Below the pieces are notes generated by a model that saw nothing but the letters and a program-made list of their open reading frames with translations, did not search any database and was not told the origin of the DNA. From NCBI RefSeq assembly GCF_026651855.1, contig NZ_CP093280.1, forward strand, positions 3,140,001 through 3,204,000: DNA of 64,000 nucleotides. Direction: 5' to 3'. Source of the stretch: Pseudomonas silvicola. Lineage in GTDB: Bacteria; Pseudomonadota; Gammaproteobacteria; Pseudomonadales; Pseudomonadaceae. A program made the position numbers and the translations under genes. Positions within the stretch are counted from its first letter, which is position 1; every line of letters starts with the position of its first letter. Of this stretch, positions 50,620 to 59,798 are shown piece after piece.

Positions 50620-52191
50620 TTATAGGTTGATTTCGAACAACGAGCCTGACAACGGTGCCTTCTTGAGAATATCCAGCGGCACGAACTGCCGGGCCGAAGT
50701 GACGTAGAGAACGTTGCCCTCGACGCCGCCAATCGCGACCCCCGTGGGGCAGGGCACAGGCAACGGCACCACCCGATCCAGATTGCCGTCATTGGCAAAG
50801 TGCACCACGCTCCAGCCATCGCGCAGCGCGGTCCAGACGCCGCCGTCGCGGTCCATGGCCAGCCCGCTGAGGGTGCCAGAGCTTTTGGGCACCGTGGCGA
50901 ACTTGCGCACCGCGCTGCTGCCCGGCTTGAGCATCAGGATGTTGCCCGACTCCGGCGCATTGGCGTACAGCGTTTCACTGGGCGCATGCCAGAGCAGGTG
51001 ATCAATCACTTCGTTGAGTTGCCACAACGGGTCGAAGGTGCCATCGCTCTCGACAATGCCGATGCGGCTGGACTGGCCACTGCCTTGAGACATCCATAGC
51101 GTGCTATCGCTACGATTGCACAGCGCGCGCAGGTGTTTGTGTGTCCAGTTGGCAAATAGCTCAACCTGATTGCCGCTGACTAGCACGGCGTGTTTCTCCA
51201 GGACCAATACGGGCTGCCGGTCGCGGAAAAAAGCCCCGAGAATCGGTTGCTCCACGGGCACCTTGTGCTGCTCGCCGGTCTGTTGATAGACCCGCAAGGC
51301 TGGCGCCAATGTGTCGAGCCACAGCAGGCGTTGATCCTCCTCACACCAGTAAGGATGGCTGCCATGAATGCTTTGTGGCACCGCGTCGACCGGCTGCGCC
51401 GTGGCGTCCTCGGTCGTTGAGCGCAGGGGCTGCAATTGCGCCCCAATGTGTCGGGCTGCTTCGACCAACTCAGGACCGAGCAACTCGATGCGCGCCATGG
51501 TCAGGCGGTATGCAGGCCCGGCGACGCTGATCGCGCCACGCACAACGCCCTGCGGATCGAGCACCGGGGCACCGACGCAGCGGGTGCCCATGACGTTTTC
51601 TTCGTCATCGATGGCGTAGCCACGGCTCTGGATAATTCGTAACTCAGCCTGCAAGCGCCGGCGGTCGGTGATCGTCAGCGGGGTCAGCGGCTTGAGATTG
51701 AGATCACGGACGATGACTTCGCGTTGTTCGGCGGGCAGCGCGGACAGAATCGCCTTGCCCTGGCTGGTGGCATACACCGGCTTGCGATGTCCCAATGAAG
51801 CGTTCGAGCGCTGGGAGTGTGGGCTGTCATAGCGTTCCAGCGAGACCACATCCAGCCCCTCAAGCGCTCCGATGTAGGAAGTCTCGCCCGTCAGGTCACG
51901 CAAGGCACGCAGCTCTGCCGAGGCGGCCGAGACCAGCGCCGGCATCGAATAGACCTGTCTGGCCATTTCCACGCAGCGAAATCCCAGGCAGTACATGCGC
52001 CGGCCGGGGTCGCGGCGAATCAGACCGCGGGCGACCAGTGTCGCGAGAATTCGGTACACGGTGGTGCGCGGCAGGGCCAGACGCTCAGCCAGGTCGTTCT
52101 GGCTCATGCCGTCAGCGTGTTCGCTGATCAAGTCAAGGATGTCGATGGCCTTTTCCAGCGAGCCGGTACCCTCGCCTGTGTTTTTAGTCAT
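50620..52191 (-). CDS. IclR regulator fused to a degenerate SMP-30/gluconolactonase-like domain
   Basis: The 523-residue protein is twice the size of a normal IclR. Residues about 10-75 form the winged helix-turn-helix, residues 80-255 the IclR effector domain, and residues about 272-523 a beta-propeller ending with LPVPCPTGVAIGG and LYVTSA, the signature of SMP-30/regucalcin lactonases. The usual metal ligands are not seen by eye: GEGPxW reads GSHPYW (277-282), the PNG asparagine region reads VIDH (395-398) and the PDG aspartate reads LSG (441-443). The propeller is therefore more likely a sensor than an enzyme. The ATG at 52191 follows GGTGAG. It is divergent from the RraA-like gene and upstream of the dehydrogenase unit. 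Confidence 0.88.
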   Translation of the reverse strand: MTKNTGEGTGSLEKAIDILDLISEHADGMSQNDLAERLALPRTTVYRILATLVARGLIRRDPGRRMYCLGFRCVEMARQVYSMPALVSAASAELRALRDLTGETSYIGALEGLDVVSLERYDSPHSQRSNASLGHRKPVYATSQGKAILSALPAEQREVIVRDLNLKPLTPLTITDRRRLQAELRIIQSRGYAIDDEENVMGTRCVGAPVLDPQGVVRGAISVAGPAYRLTMARIELLGPELVEAARHIGAQLQPLRSTTEDATAQPVDAVPQSIHGSHPYWCEEDQRLLWLDTLAPALRVYQQTGEQHKVPVEQPILGAFFRDRQPVLVLEKHAVLVSGNQVELFANWTHKHLRALCNRSDSTLWMSQGSGQSSRIGIVESDGTFDPLWQLNEVIDHLLWHAPSETLYANAPESGNILMLKPGSSAVRKFATVPKSSGTLSGLAMDRDGGVWTALRDGWSVVHFANDGNLDRVVPLPVPCPTGVAIGGVEGNVLYVTSARQFVPLDILKKAPLSGSLFEINL

Positions 52192-52345
52192 GGTCAAATC
52201 TCACCATTTGGAACGAATCCCGGAAAGCGCCGGAAACGCGGGCAGGAGCGCTTTTTTATCAAAGGTCGATCTGCAATATTCAAGTTCAGACAACGTTATT
52301 CATGTCTTTAGAGACAGAGACTAAGTTCAACAAGTGAGTATGTCC

Positions 52346-53161
52346 ATGAGTGAGCACACACAACAACAAGTCAGTAATGTCCGCGCCCCGTCGCTTGAAG
52401 AACTGGCGACCCGTACCAATACCACTTATGTGTCGGATGAGCTATTGGACCGTTTGGCCAAAGTCTCCAGTGGCACACTTACCACGCAATTATTCAAGCG
52501 CGGTTATCGTCAACCTGTGATGGTCGGTGTGACGCCGCTGAACAAAAATCTCAAGCCGTTCGCGGGGCGCGCTTACACCATGCGCTTCATCCCGGCCCGT
52601 GAAGACCTGGACACCGTGGCCACCGTCACCACGGGGCCGAATCCGGACAACCTGCAGTGGTTTGGCGTCGAGCAAGTGTCCTCTGGTGACGTGTTGGTGA
52701 TCGACAGTCGCGGTGATACCCGCGCAGCGGCGATGGGCGATGTGTTGATCAAACGCATGATGCTGCGCGGTGCCCGAGCAGTGATCACCGATGGTGCCTT
52801 TCGTGACGGTGACGAGATCTCCGAAATGGACATTCCGACCTGGAGCGCAGGCGTGACGGCCACTTCGCGGCTGTCCTTCCATCACGTGGCCGATCTTCAA
52901 GTGCCGATTGGCTGCGCGGATGTGGCGGTCTATCCCGGCGATGTGATTCACGGTGATCGTAACAACGTCACGGTCATTCCGGCCCACCTGGCCGCAGAAC
53001 TGGCTGACGTGTGTGAGGCCCAGGACGACATTGAAAACTACATCGCACAACGCATCGGCAGTGGCGATGCCTTGTGGGGTGTGTTCCCGGCCAGCGAAAA
53101 AACCCGCCAGGAGTATCAGCAATGGGTCGCAGACGGCCGACCTGATCTGCCGCAACTGTGA
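52346..53161 (+). CDS. RraA-like (class II aldolase-type) protein
   Basis: This protein of about 271 residues contains the RraA/4-hydroxy-4-methyl-2-oxoglutarate aldolase core: GxxxT-type GVTPLN, DVLVIDSRGD, AAMGDVL and the catalytic DGAFRDGDE segment with an Arg-Asp pair. Members either cleave 2-keto acids to pyruvate or act on related substrates. ATG codons at 52340 and 52346 and a GTG at 52334 are all possible starts; GTGAG lies about 7 nt before 52346. In an aldarate locus it could cleave a 2-keto-3-deoxy acid in place of the usual HpcH-type aldolase. It is the first gene of the plus-strand operon, divergent from the IclR fusion. Confidence 0.82.
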   Translation: MSEHTQQQVSNVRAPSLEELATRTNTTYVSDELLDRLAKVSSGTLTTQLFKRGYRQPVMVGVTPLNKNLKPFAGRAYTMRFIPAREDLDTVATVTTGPNPDNLQWFGVEQVSSGDVLVIDSRGDTRAAAMGDVLIKRMMLRGARAVITDGAFRDGDEISEMDIPTWSAGVTATSRLSFHHVADLQVPIGCADVAVYPGDVIHGDRNNVTVIPAHLAAELADVCEAQDDIENYIAQRIGSGDALWGVFPASEKTRQEYQQWVADGRPDLPQL

Positions 53162-53225
53162 CGCCGTTCAGGCGATTGAACAGGCGGACAGGTATAGCCA
53201 TAAAACGATAAGAAAGAGGTGCGGG

Positions 53226-54059
53226 GTGAGAAAACTTACGCTGGAAACTTACAGCGCCATTGGGCGTTCTGTTGAGCAAGCGCCCATCACTCGGTATTTA
53301 CGGACTGCAAACTTTCTGCTGTCCATTACCGAGGTCGATGGCGTGGTTAATTTGCCTCGACTTAATGCCGATGAATATATGGTGATTGCACCGCCCGGAT
53401 TGAAAGTTGCCGTCACTGTCGGCGAGGACGTTCGTATGGGCGATGGCAATGACTTGTTTATTGTCCCGCCGGGAGCGACGTCCCTTGAAGCGGTGGGGCG
53501 CGGGCAGTTGGTCCGGATATTCAGCCATCAGGCGCTGGATTTGATGCCGTTGGCCAGTAATCACAGTGACTATGCCGACGGTGCGCCAGAGGTGGCGGCC
53601 TTGACACCCTGGCCCGAGCCGGTGGGCGGTTTCCGTCTGCGCCACTACCCGTTGGATCTGTACGTCGATGCGCGCCAGCCGGGAAGGGCGTTCCGCAGTT
53701 GCAACCTGATGGTCAACATCACCGATGTCTACCCGGGCCAGCGCGACAGCAAAAAGCTCAAGCCCCACTCCCATGTGGACTTCGAGCAGATCACCCTGAC
53801 CTGTGAAGGCCGCTTCGTGCATCACCTGCGCACGCCGTGGGGCATCGACTCCACGCAGTGGCAGGACGATCAGCACCTGGACATCGGCAGCCCTGCCGCC
53901 CTGACTATTCCCGCCGGGCTGATTCACACCAGCCAGGCGATGGAGCAGGGCTGCTGGCTGGTGGATATCTTCGGTCCGCCACGGCTGGACTTCTCGTTGA
54001 TGCCAGGTTTTGTGCGCAACGCTGACGAGTACCCGATGCCGGAGGTGCCCGCCGTCTGA
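53226..54059 (+). CDS. cupin-like protein of unknown function
   Basis: This reads as 277 residues from a GTG at 53226, which sits after AGAGGT; the frame is open further upstream but overlaps the RraA-like gene and has no ribosome-binding site. Two similar halves can be seen, and the second contains KPHSHVDFEQITLTCEGRF and IPAGLIHTSQ, which look like cupin metal-binding segments (HxHx and a later H). I do not recognise a named family. It lies 64 bp after the RraA-like gene and 113 bp before the first UxaA gene. A sugar-acid isomerase or lyonase-type cupin is a possibility, without direct support. Confidence 0.75.
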   Translation: MRKLTLETYSAIGRSVEQAPITRYLRTANFLLSITEVDGVVNLPRLNADEYMVIAPPGLKVAVTVGEDVRMGDGNDLFIVPPGATSLEAVGRGQLVRIFSHQALDLMPLASNHSDYADGAPEVAALTPWPEPVGGFRLRHYPLDLYVDARQPGRAFRSCNLMVNITDVYPGQRDSKKLKPHSHVDFEQITLTCEGRFVHHLRTPWGIDSTQWQDDQHLDIGSPAALTIPAGLIHTSQAMEQGCWLVDIFGPPRLDFSLMPGFVRNADEYPMPEVPAV

Positions 54060-54172
54060 ACCGTTTGCTGTGGTACATCCAATAAAAACAAGAGGGTCGA
54101 GAACACCTCGGCCAACGTTTAACTTTCGCGCACCCCGCAAGCCCGCTTCTGTGGTGCGCAGAGGAGATAACC

Positions 54173-55723
54173 GTGTCCACACGTCCTTATGCAGAGGCCG
54201 GGCTGATCATCGCTCGGCAATTCATACGTTTGAACCCGCGTGACAATCTGGTCATCGCCCGTCTGGATATCGTCGGTAACACCGCCCTTGACGGTGAAAC
54301 CGTGGTTACCCGCGAGCCTGTAGCGGCCGGCCAGAAAATGGCGACGCACCCCCTGAAAGCGGGCGACGCCATGATCAAGAACGGCCAGATCATCGGCCTG
54401 GCCACGCGTGACATCCAGGCGGGTGAATGCATCCGCAACGCCGACTTCAAGCTCGATGCCCCGATCCGTGACCCGTTGTCTGCTGCACGGCCTGTCACGG
54501 TGTTGCCCGCCGATCAGCGCGCCACGTTCCAAGGTTATGTGCGCGCCGACGGTCGCGTCGCCACGCGTAACTATCTGGGCGTGTTCATCGTCGGCAACTG
54601 CGCGGCGACCGCTGCCCGGCGCGTCGCGGACTGGTTCACCGAAGAGCGCCTTGCGCCCTGGGCCAATGTCGATGGCGTGATTCCGTTCATTCATGAAATC
54701 GGCTGCGGCATGGAAATGACTGGCGAGCCCATGGACCTGCTGCGGCGCACCATGAGTGGCAGTATTCGCAACCCCAACATTGCCGGGGCGTTGGTGATGG
54801 CGCTCGGCTGCGAGCGCAACAATATTTACGGCTTCCTCGATCAGGAAAAACTGGCCGATGCGCCGGACTTCAAAACCCTGGTGTTGCAGGAAGTCGGCGG
54901 CACCGCCAATGCCATCGAGCAAGGCATTGCCGCCATCCAGGCCATGCTGCCAGCGGCCAACGCCATTGAGCGCCAGACCGTGAGCGTCGAACATCTGTGC
55001 GTGGGCCTGCAATCGGCTGCGCTGGACGGCTATTGCGCGGTGTCTGCCAACCCTGCATTGGGCGCGGCCATGGACTTGCTGGTGGGCCACGGCGCCACGG
55101 TGATCCTATCGGACACCGGCGACCTCGCGGCACTGGGCGATGACCTGTTGCCGCGCGCGGCCGGGCCTGAGGTAGCAGCGCAACTGCAAGGCACGCTGGC
55201 GCAATGGCGCGAGTATCAGCAGGGACGCGACACCCGCCTCAACCGCCAGATTCTCAGCGATCGCGAAGCCCGGGGCCTCTCAACCGTCCGTGAACGCGCA
55301 CTGACCGGCTTGAGCCGGGGCGGCAGTTCACCGATTCAGGCCGTGACGGGCTACGCCCACCGCGTGACCGAGAAGGGCTTGGTGTTCATGGACGCACCTG
55401 GCTATGAAGCCGTGTCGGCAACGGGGCAGGTCGCCAGTGGGGCCAACCTGATTTGCCTGAGCACCGGGGCCGGCTCCGGGTTTGGCGCCGCACTCGCGCC
55501 CACCGTCAAACTGGCCAGCACGACCCGCGTCTTCCGCCATTTCAGCGACGACCTCGACGTGGATTGTGGTCCGGTGCTGGATGGCGAACTCACTGTGCAG
55601 CAGATGGGCGAGCGGGTGTTCGAACGCCTGCTGGCCTATGCCTCGGGCGAGAAAACCCGCAGCGAAGAGCTGGGCGTTGGGGAAAACGAATTCGTGCCAT
55701 GGCCAAAAGGCGTCTTGGCATAA
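54173..55723 (+). CDS. UxaA-family sugar-acid dehydratase 1
   Basis: The 516-residue protein has an N-terminal SAF domain (about 10-105, with LNPRDNLVIAR) followed by the UxaA/GarD core beginning TFQGYVRADGRVATRNYLG. Family members are altronate dehydratase (UxaA) and galactarate dehydratase (GarD), iron-dependent enzymes that make 2-keto-3-deoxy acids. It starts at a GTG with GAGGAG upstream. A second family member follows 20 bp downstream; the two share motifs throughout but differ enough to have distinct substrates. Which aldonate or aldarate each uses cannot be read from sequence. Confidence 0.9.
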   Translation: MSTRPYAEAGLIIARQFIRLNPRDNLVIARLDIVGNTALDGETVVTREPVAAGQKMATHPLKAGDAMIKNGQIIGLATRDIQAGECIRNADFKLDAPIRDPLSAARPVTVLPADQRATFQGYVRADGRVATRNYLGVFIVGNCAATAARRVADWFTEERLAPWANVDGVIPFIHEIGCGMEMTGEPMDLLRRTMSGSIRNPNIAGALVMALGCERNNIYGFLDQEKLADAPDFKTLVLQEVGGTANAIEQGIAAIQAMLPAANAIERQTVSVEHLCVGLQSAALDGYCAVSANPALGAAMDLLVGHGATVILSDTGDLAALGDDLLPRAAGPEVAAQLQGTLAQWREYQQGRDTRLNRQILSDREARGLSTVRERALTGLSRGGSSPIQAVTGYAHRVTEKGLVFMDAPGYEAVSATGQVASGANLICLSTGAGSGFGAALAPTVKLASTTRVFRHFSDDLDVDCGPVLDGELTVQQMGERVFERLLAYASGEKTRSEELGVGENEFVPWPKGVLA

Positions 55724-55743
55724 TCAGGGTGGAGCACAGAACA

Positions 55744-57324
55744 ATGACAACAGCCGATATCAATGCCATCAGCAACCCGAACGTCAACCAGGGTGTTGCC
55801 TCGGTCAAAAGCCCGTTCATACGTCTGGACCCGAACGACAACGTCGTGGTCGCGCGTATGGAGGTCGAACCCGGTACGGCGGTGCCCAGTGAAGGCGTTA
55901 CCACGCTGCAGAAGGTCCCCGCCGGACACAAGATCGCCACGCGTTTTCTCGCCAGGGGCGAGCCTGTGCTCAAGTACAACACGGTCATCGGCTTTGCCGC
56001 CGAGGACGTGGTGCCAGGCACCTGGGTACACAGCCACAACATCAACTTCGATGAAGTCGTGAAAGACTACCGTCACGGGCTGGACTATGTGCCCACGCAA
56101 CGGGTGGCACCCGAACAGCAGGCGACGTTCCAAGGCATCGTGCGTGCCGACGGGCGAGTCGCCACACGTAACTACATCGGGATTTTTACCGTGGGGCACA
56201 GCGGCGCGACCGTGGCGCGCAAGATTTGCGCCTGGTTCACCCCGGAGCGGCTGGCGGCCTATCCGAATATCGACGGCGTGGTGCCGTATATCCATGAACA
56301 AGGCTCGGGCATGGAGCGCAGCGGTGAGCCGATGAACCTGTTGCGGCGCACATTGAGCGGTTACATTCGCCACCCCAACACCGCCGCCGGTTTGCTTATC
56401 GCCCTGGGTGAAGAACACAACGATCTGGAAGCTTTTCTGCAGAGCCAGGGGCTGGAAACCAGTTCGCATCTGCAAACGCTGGTGATGCACGAACTGGGCG
56501 GCTCCAGGCGCACCATCGAAGCAGGCATCGCGGCGGTCGAAGGCATGCTGGCTGCCGCCAATGACGTCAAGCGCGAAACCGTGTCGGCCGAACACATCAT
56601 GATCGGCCTGCAGTGTGGCGGTTCGGACGGGTTTTCCGGGCTATCGGCCAACCCTGCATTGGGGGCCGCGATGGAGATGCTGATTGCCCACGGCGGCACG
56701 GCCATCCTGTCCGAAACCTCGGAAATCTTCGGCGTCGAACACACCTTGACCGCCCGCGCGCGCACCCCGCAAGTCGGGCACAAACTGGTGGCGCGGATCA
56801 ACTGGTGGCTCAAATACAACGAGGGCCGGGACACCCAGATCAATGGTCGGGTCAGCCCTGGCAACAACGCGGGCGGGCTGGCCAATGTGCTGGAAAAAAG
56901 CCTGGGCGGGGCGAAGAAAGGTGGCAACGCGCCGTTGATGGATGTCTACGAGTACGCCGAACCCGTGACCGAACATGGTCTGGTGTTCATGGACACCCCC
57001 GGTTACGACCCGGTCGCGGCCACCGGCCAGATAGCGGGGGGCGCCAATATGATCTGCTTTACCACCGGGCGGGGGTCGTGTTTCGGCTCCGTCCCGGCAC
57101 CGACCATGAAGCTGGCCAGCAACACGCCGATGTACACGCGCATGGTGGCCGACATGGACATCAATTGCGGCACCGTCATCGAAGGCGAGACCACTCTCGC
57201 GCAGATGGGCGAGCAAATTTTCCAACAGATTCTGCGCCACGCCAGCGGTGAGCCGACCAAGAGCGAAGCGTTGGGCGTGGGTCTCAACGAGTTCGTGCCG
57301 TGGCCCATTGGCGTGGTGGATTGA
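55744..57324 (+). CDS. UxaA-family sugar-acid dehydratase 2
   Basis: This 526-residue paralogue repeats the SAF domain (about 25-115, with LDPNDNVVVAR) and UxaA core (TFQGIVRADGRVATRNYIG) of the gene before it. It carries a 10-15 residue longer N-terminus. The ATG at 55744 is chosen because a longer frame to 55453 overlaps dehydratase 1 without a ribosome-binding site. The MDTPGYDPVAATGQIAGGAN and GEGE-type segments near the C-terminus are shared with the first copy in aligned positions. It precedes a permease by 65 bp. The tandem pair suggests two related sugar acids or a heteromeric enzyme. Confidence 0.9.
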   Translation: MTTADINAISNPNVNQGVASVKSPFIRLDPNDNVVVARMEVEPGTAVPSEGVTTLQKVPAGHKIATRFLARGEPVLKYNTVIGFAAEDVVPGTWVHSHNINFDEVVKDYRHGLDYVPTQRVAPEQQATFQGIVRADGRVATRNYIGIFTVGHSGATVARKICAWFTPERLAAYPNIDGVVPYIHEQGSGMERSGEPMNLLRRTLSGYIRHPNTAAGLLIALGEEHNDLEAFLQSQGLETSSHLQTLVMHELGGSRRTIEAGIAAVEGMLAAANDVKRETVSAEHIMIGLQCGGSDGFSGLSANPALGAAMEMLIAHGGTAILSETSEIFGVEHTLTARARTPQVGHKLVARINWWLKYNEGRDTQINGRVSPGNNAGGLANVLEKSLGGAKKGGNAPLMDVYEYAEPVTEHGLVFMDTPGYDPVAATGQIAGGANMICFTTGRGSCFGSVPAPTMKLASNTPMYTRMVADMDINCGTVIEGETTLAQMGEQIFQQILRHASGEPTKSEALGVGLNEFVPWPIGVVD

Positions 57325-57389
57325 ACCCGTCTGGGCCAAACATCTGCATCTCACCTCTGCCTATCACAATAACTACACGAGGCTGCCCC

Positions 57390-58796
57390 ATGAACAACCC
57401 CTACACACTCCAAGAGCCTGCACCGGCCTCTGTGGCGGCGCCTCCGGGCGCGGCCGCTGGCACCTTGAAGGCCAGTCATTTTCGTTACGGTATTCTGGCG
57501 CTGATCACCATCGTCCTCGCCCTGAGTACCGGCGACCGCGCCGCACTGTCCGTGGCCGGGGGAGACATGTCCAAGGAACTGGGCATCAGCGCCGTCGAAC
57601 TGGGCTATCTGTTCTCGGCCTTCAGTTGGGCCTATGTGATGTTCCTGATTCCTTCCGGCTGGTTGGCGGATCGCATCGGGTCGAAGAAAGCCATGATGTT
57701 GGCGGTGGTGATCTGGTCAGTGTTCACTGTGTGCATGGGCCTGGTGCATTTCATTGGTTTGGTGGTGCCCTTGCTGTTGGCCTTGCGCTTTTTGCTGGGC
57801 GCGGCAGAATCCCCGGTCGGCCCTGCTGCCGGAAGAGTCATCGCGGCGTGGTTTCCGTCGTCTGAACGCGGCATGGCCGGGGCGATCTTCAACAGTGCGC
57901 AATACCTGTCGCTGGCGGTCTTCACTCCCTTCATGGGGTGGCTGTGCCATCGGTTCGGTTGGGAGTATGTGTTCATCATTATGGGTGTGCTGGGGTTGGT
58001 GATCGGCGGGATCTGGTGGCGCTATTACTACCTGCCGATACATCATCCGAAGATGAACAGCGCCGAGCTGGACTATATTCGCGCAGGGGAGGGGCTGGTC
58101 GATCTTGAACACCGCCCGGTCGACAAACAGCCCGGCGGCGCCAAGCGCAGCCAGCTTGCGGACATTGGGCGACTGTTCAAGAGCCGGATGATGGTCGGGA
58201 TTTTTCTGGGGCAATACTGCATCAACGCAATCACCTGGTTCTACATGAGCTGGTTCCCGATCTATCTGGTCAAGGAGCGCGGCTTCGACATTCTGCAGGC
58301 CGGTTTCGTGGCGGCCGTTCCGGCGCTGTGCGGTTTGATTGGCGGGGTGTCCAGCGGCTTTGTCTCCGACGCCATTTTGAAGAAAACCGGCAACCTCAGC
58401 ATCGCCCGCAAAACCCCGATCACCATCGGCCTGCTGCTCAGCGCCAGCATCATGCTGTGCAACGTGGTGAGCAATGAAACGCTGGTCATCGCCCTGATGA
58501 GCCTGGCGTTTTTCGGCAAAGGCTTCGGCTCGCTGGGGTGGGCAGTGGTGGCGGACACCGCGCCCAAGGAACTGATCGGCACCACCGGCGGCGTGTTCAA
58601 CGCCATTGGCAACCTGTCCGGCATCATCACTCCGGTGGTGATCGGTTATCTATTGCAGTCCAGCGGTTCATTCGCCAGCGCATTGATCTTTGTCGGCGCC
58701 CACGGGCTGGTTGCGGTGTTCAGCTATTGGATGATCGTCGGCAGGATCCAGCGTATGGACCTGGGCCAGATGGACAGGATCGCCCCGGGGCACTGA
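57390..58796 (+). CDS. MFS permease of the anion:cation symporter (GudP-like) type
   Basis: This 468-residue protein has 12 predicted membrane helices. The DRAALSVAGGDMSKELGIS loop after the first helix and the WADRIGSKKAM-type loop after the next are typical of the ACS family, which takes up glucarate, galactarate and galactonate with protons. The ATG at 57390 follows CGAGG; the longer frame from 57300 overlaps the dehydratase. It follows the tandem UxaA genes and probably supplies their substrate. A second, broken permease of the same type lies at 61-62 kb. Confidence 0.9.
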   Translation: MNNPYTLQEPAPASVAAPPGAAAGTLKASHFRYGILALITIVLALSTGDRAALSVAGGDMSKELGISAVELGYLFSAFSWAYVMFLIPSGWLADRIGSKKAMMLAVVIWSVFTVCMGLVHFIGLVVPLLLALRFLLGAAESPVGPAAGRVIAAWFPSSERGMAGAIFNSAQYLSLAVFTPFMGWLCHRFGWEYVFIIMGVLGLVIGGIWWRYYYLPIHHPKMNSAELDYIRAGEGLVDLEHRPVDKQPGGAKRSQLADIGRLFKSRMMVGIFLGQYCINAITWFYMSWFPIYLVKERGFDILQAGFVAAVPALCGLIGGVSSGFVSDAILKKTGNLSIARKTPITIGLLLSASIMLCNVVSNETLVIALMSLAFFGKGFGSLGWAVVADTAPKELIGTTGGVFNAIGNLSGIITPVVIGYLLQSSGSFASALIFVGAHGLVAVFSYWMIVGRIQRMDLGQMDRIAPGH

Positions 58797-58961
58797 CAGC
58801 GTCAGATACCGAACAGCCTGTCCCACCGATTGAGACAGGCTGAGGTTATGGCCGTCGTGACCGTCAAAGGGCTTTGATTTTGCTGGGCACTGGCGGCAGG
58901 CTGTGTGCAAGGGCTTCGCCAAAGCCCATACCAACAAGAATCGACCTGAACGGTACACCTC

Positions 58962-59753
58962 ATGAAAACCCTGCTCATTACCGGTGGCGCCGGAGGCGTC
59001 GCGACACGTATTCGCCCGCTGCTGCGTGACCGTTACCGGCTTGTGCTGCTGGATCGAACGGCCGCACCGGACCTGCACGCCAGTGAAACGGCATTCGTCG
59101 CCGATCTCGCCGACCAGAAGGCTGTGCTGGAAGCCTGCCAGGGTGTCGACGCCATCTTGCACCTGGCTTGCGCCCATAGCCTGAACATCCCCTTCGAAGC
59201 CACGCTGGACGCCAACTATCGGGGCACCCTGTATCTGCTCGACGCCTGCCAGCGTTTTGGCATTGAGCGCTTCGTTTTTGCCAGCAGTCACCATGTGGTC
59301 GGGCAGCACCCTGTCGAGGCGTTCGGGGGAGATGACGCTGCCATTGCGCCAGACGGGTTTTATGCGTTGAGCAAGGTTTTCGGCGAAGGCGCTGTGGCGC
59401 TGTACGCCCATCGTACCGGGCTGCGCGCCTTGAACATCCGGATAGGCAGCGCGGGCGATACCGCGGTCGACGGCCGTCGGGTGCGGTTGTGGGTCAGTGC
59501 ACGAGACTTGGTGCAATTGATCGAAATCGGCCTCAATCACCCCGAATTACACTGCGAAACCGTGTATGGCGTCTCCGAGTGCCCTGATGCGTTGTTCGCC
59601 AATACACGCGCCCGTGCGCTGGGCTACCGGCCTTTGGACCATGCCGACGATCACCGCGACCGCGATTTTGTGGCGCTGGCCGACATGCCAGTCAGCGAAG
59701 GGCCGGGGCACGTCGGCGGCCCGTACATGCCTCACGCGTTGACCTTGGTTTGA
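58962..59753 (+). CDS. NAD-dependent uronate dehydrogenase-like (Udh) protein
   Basis: The 263-residue extended-SDR protein has the TGGAGGVATR glycine motif at the start, a FASSHHVVG segment with the catalytic serine and the YALSK (YxxxK) motif. Its size and the DGFYALSKVFGE pattern match uronate dehydrogenases, which oxidise galacturonate or glucuronate to the aldaro-lactone with NAD. That product feeds aldarate dehydratases like those in this locus. It lies between the permease and an enolase-superfamily gene in the same orientation. Other sugar epimerases are a less likely reading. Confidence 0.85.
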   Translation: MKTLLITGGAGGVATRIRPLLRDRYRLVLLDRTAAPDLHASETAFVADLADQKAVLEACQGVDAILHLACAHSLNIPFEATLDANYRGTLYLLDACQRFGIERFVFASSHHVVGQHPVEAFGGDDAAIAPDGFYALSKVFGEGAVALYAHRTGLRALNIRIGSAGDTAVDGRRVRLWVSARDLVQLIEIGLNHPELHCETVYGVSECPDALFANTRARALGYRPLDHADDHRDRDFVALADMPVSEGPGHVGGPYMPHALTLV

Positions 59754-59798
59754 ATCGATTTTTCTCACCCCCTTTTTACAACAACAAGGCAGACACTG

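Noticed and set aside
58815-58841. Hairpin AGCCTGTC with GACAGGCT after the GudP-like permease
   Set aside because: The 8-bp stem has an 11-base loop and no T-run after it, so I do not call it a terminator.
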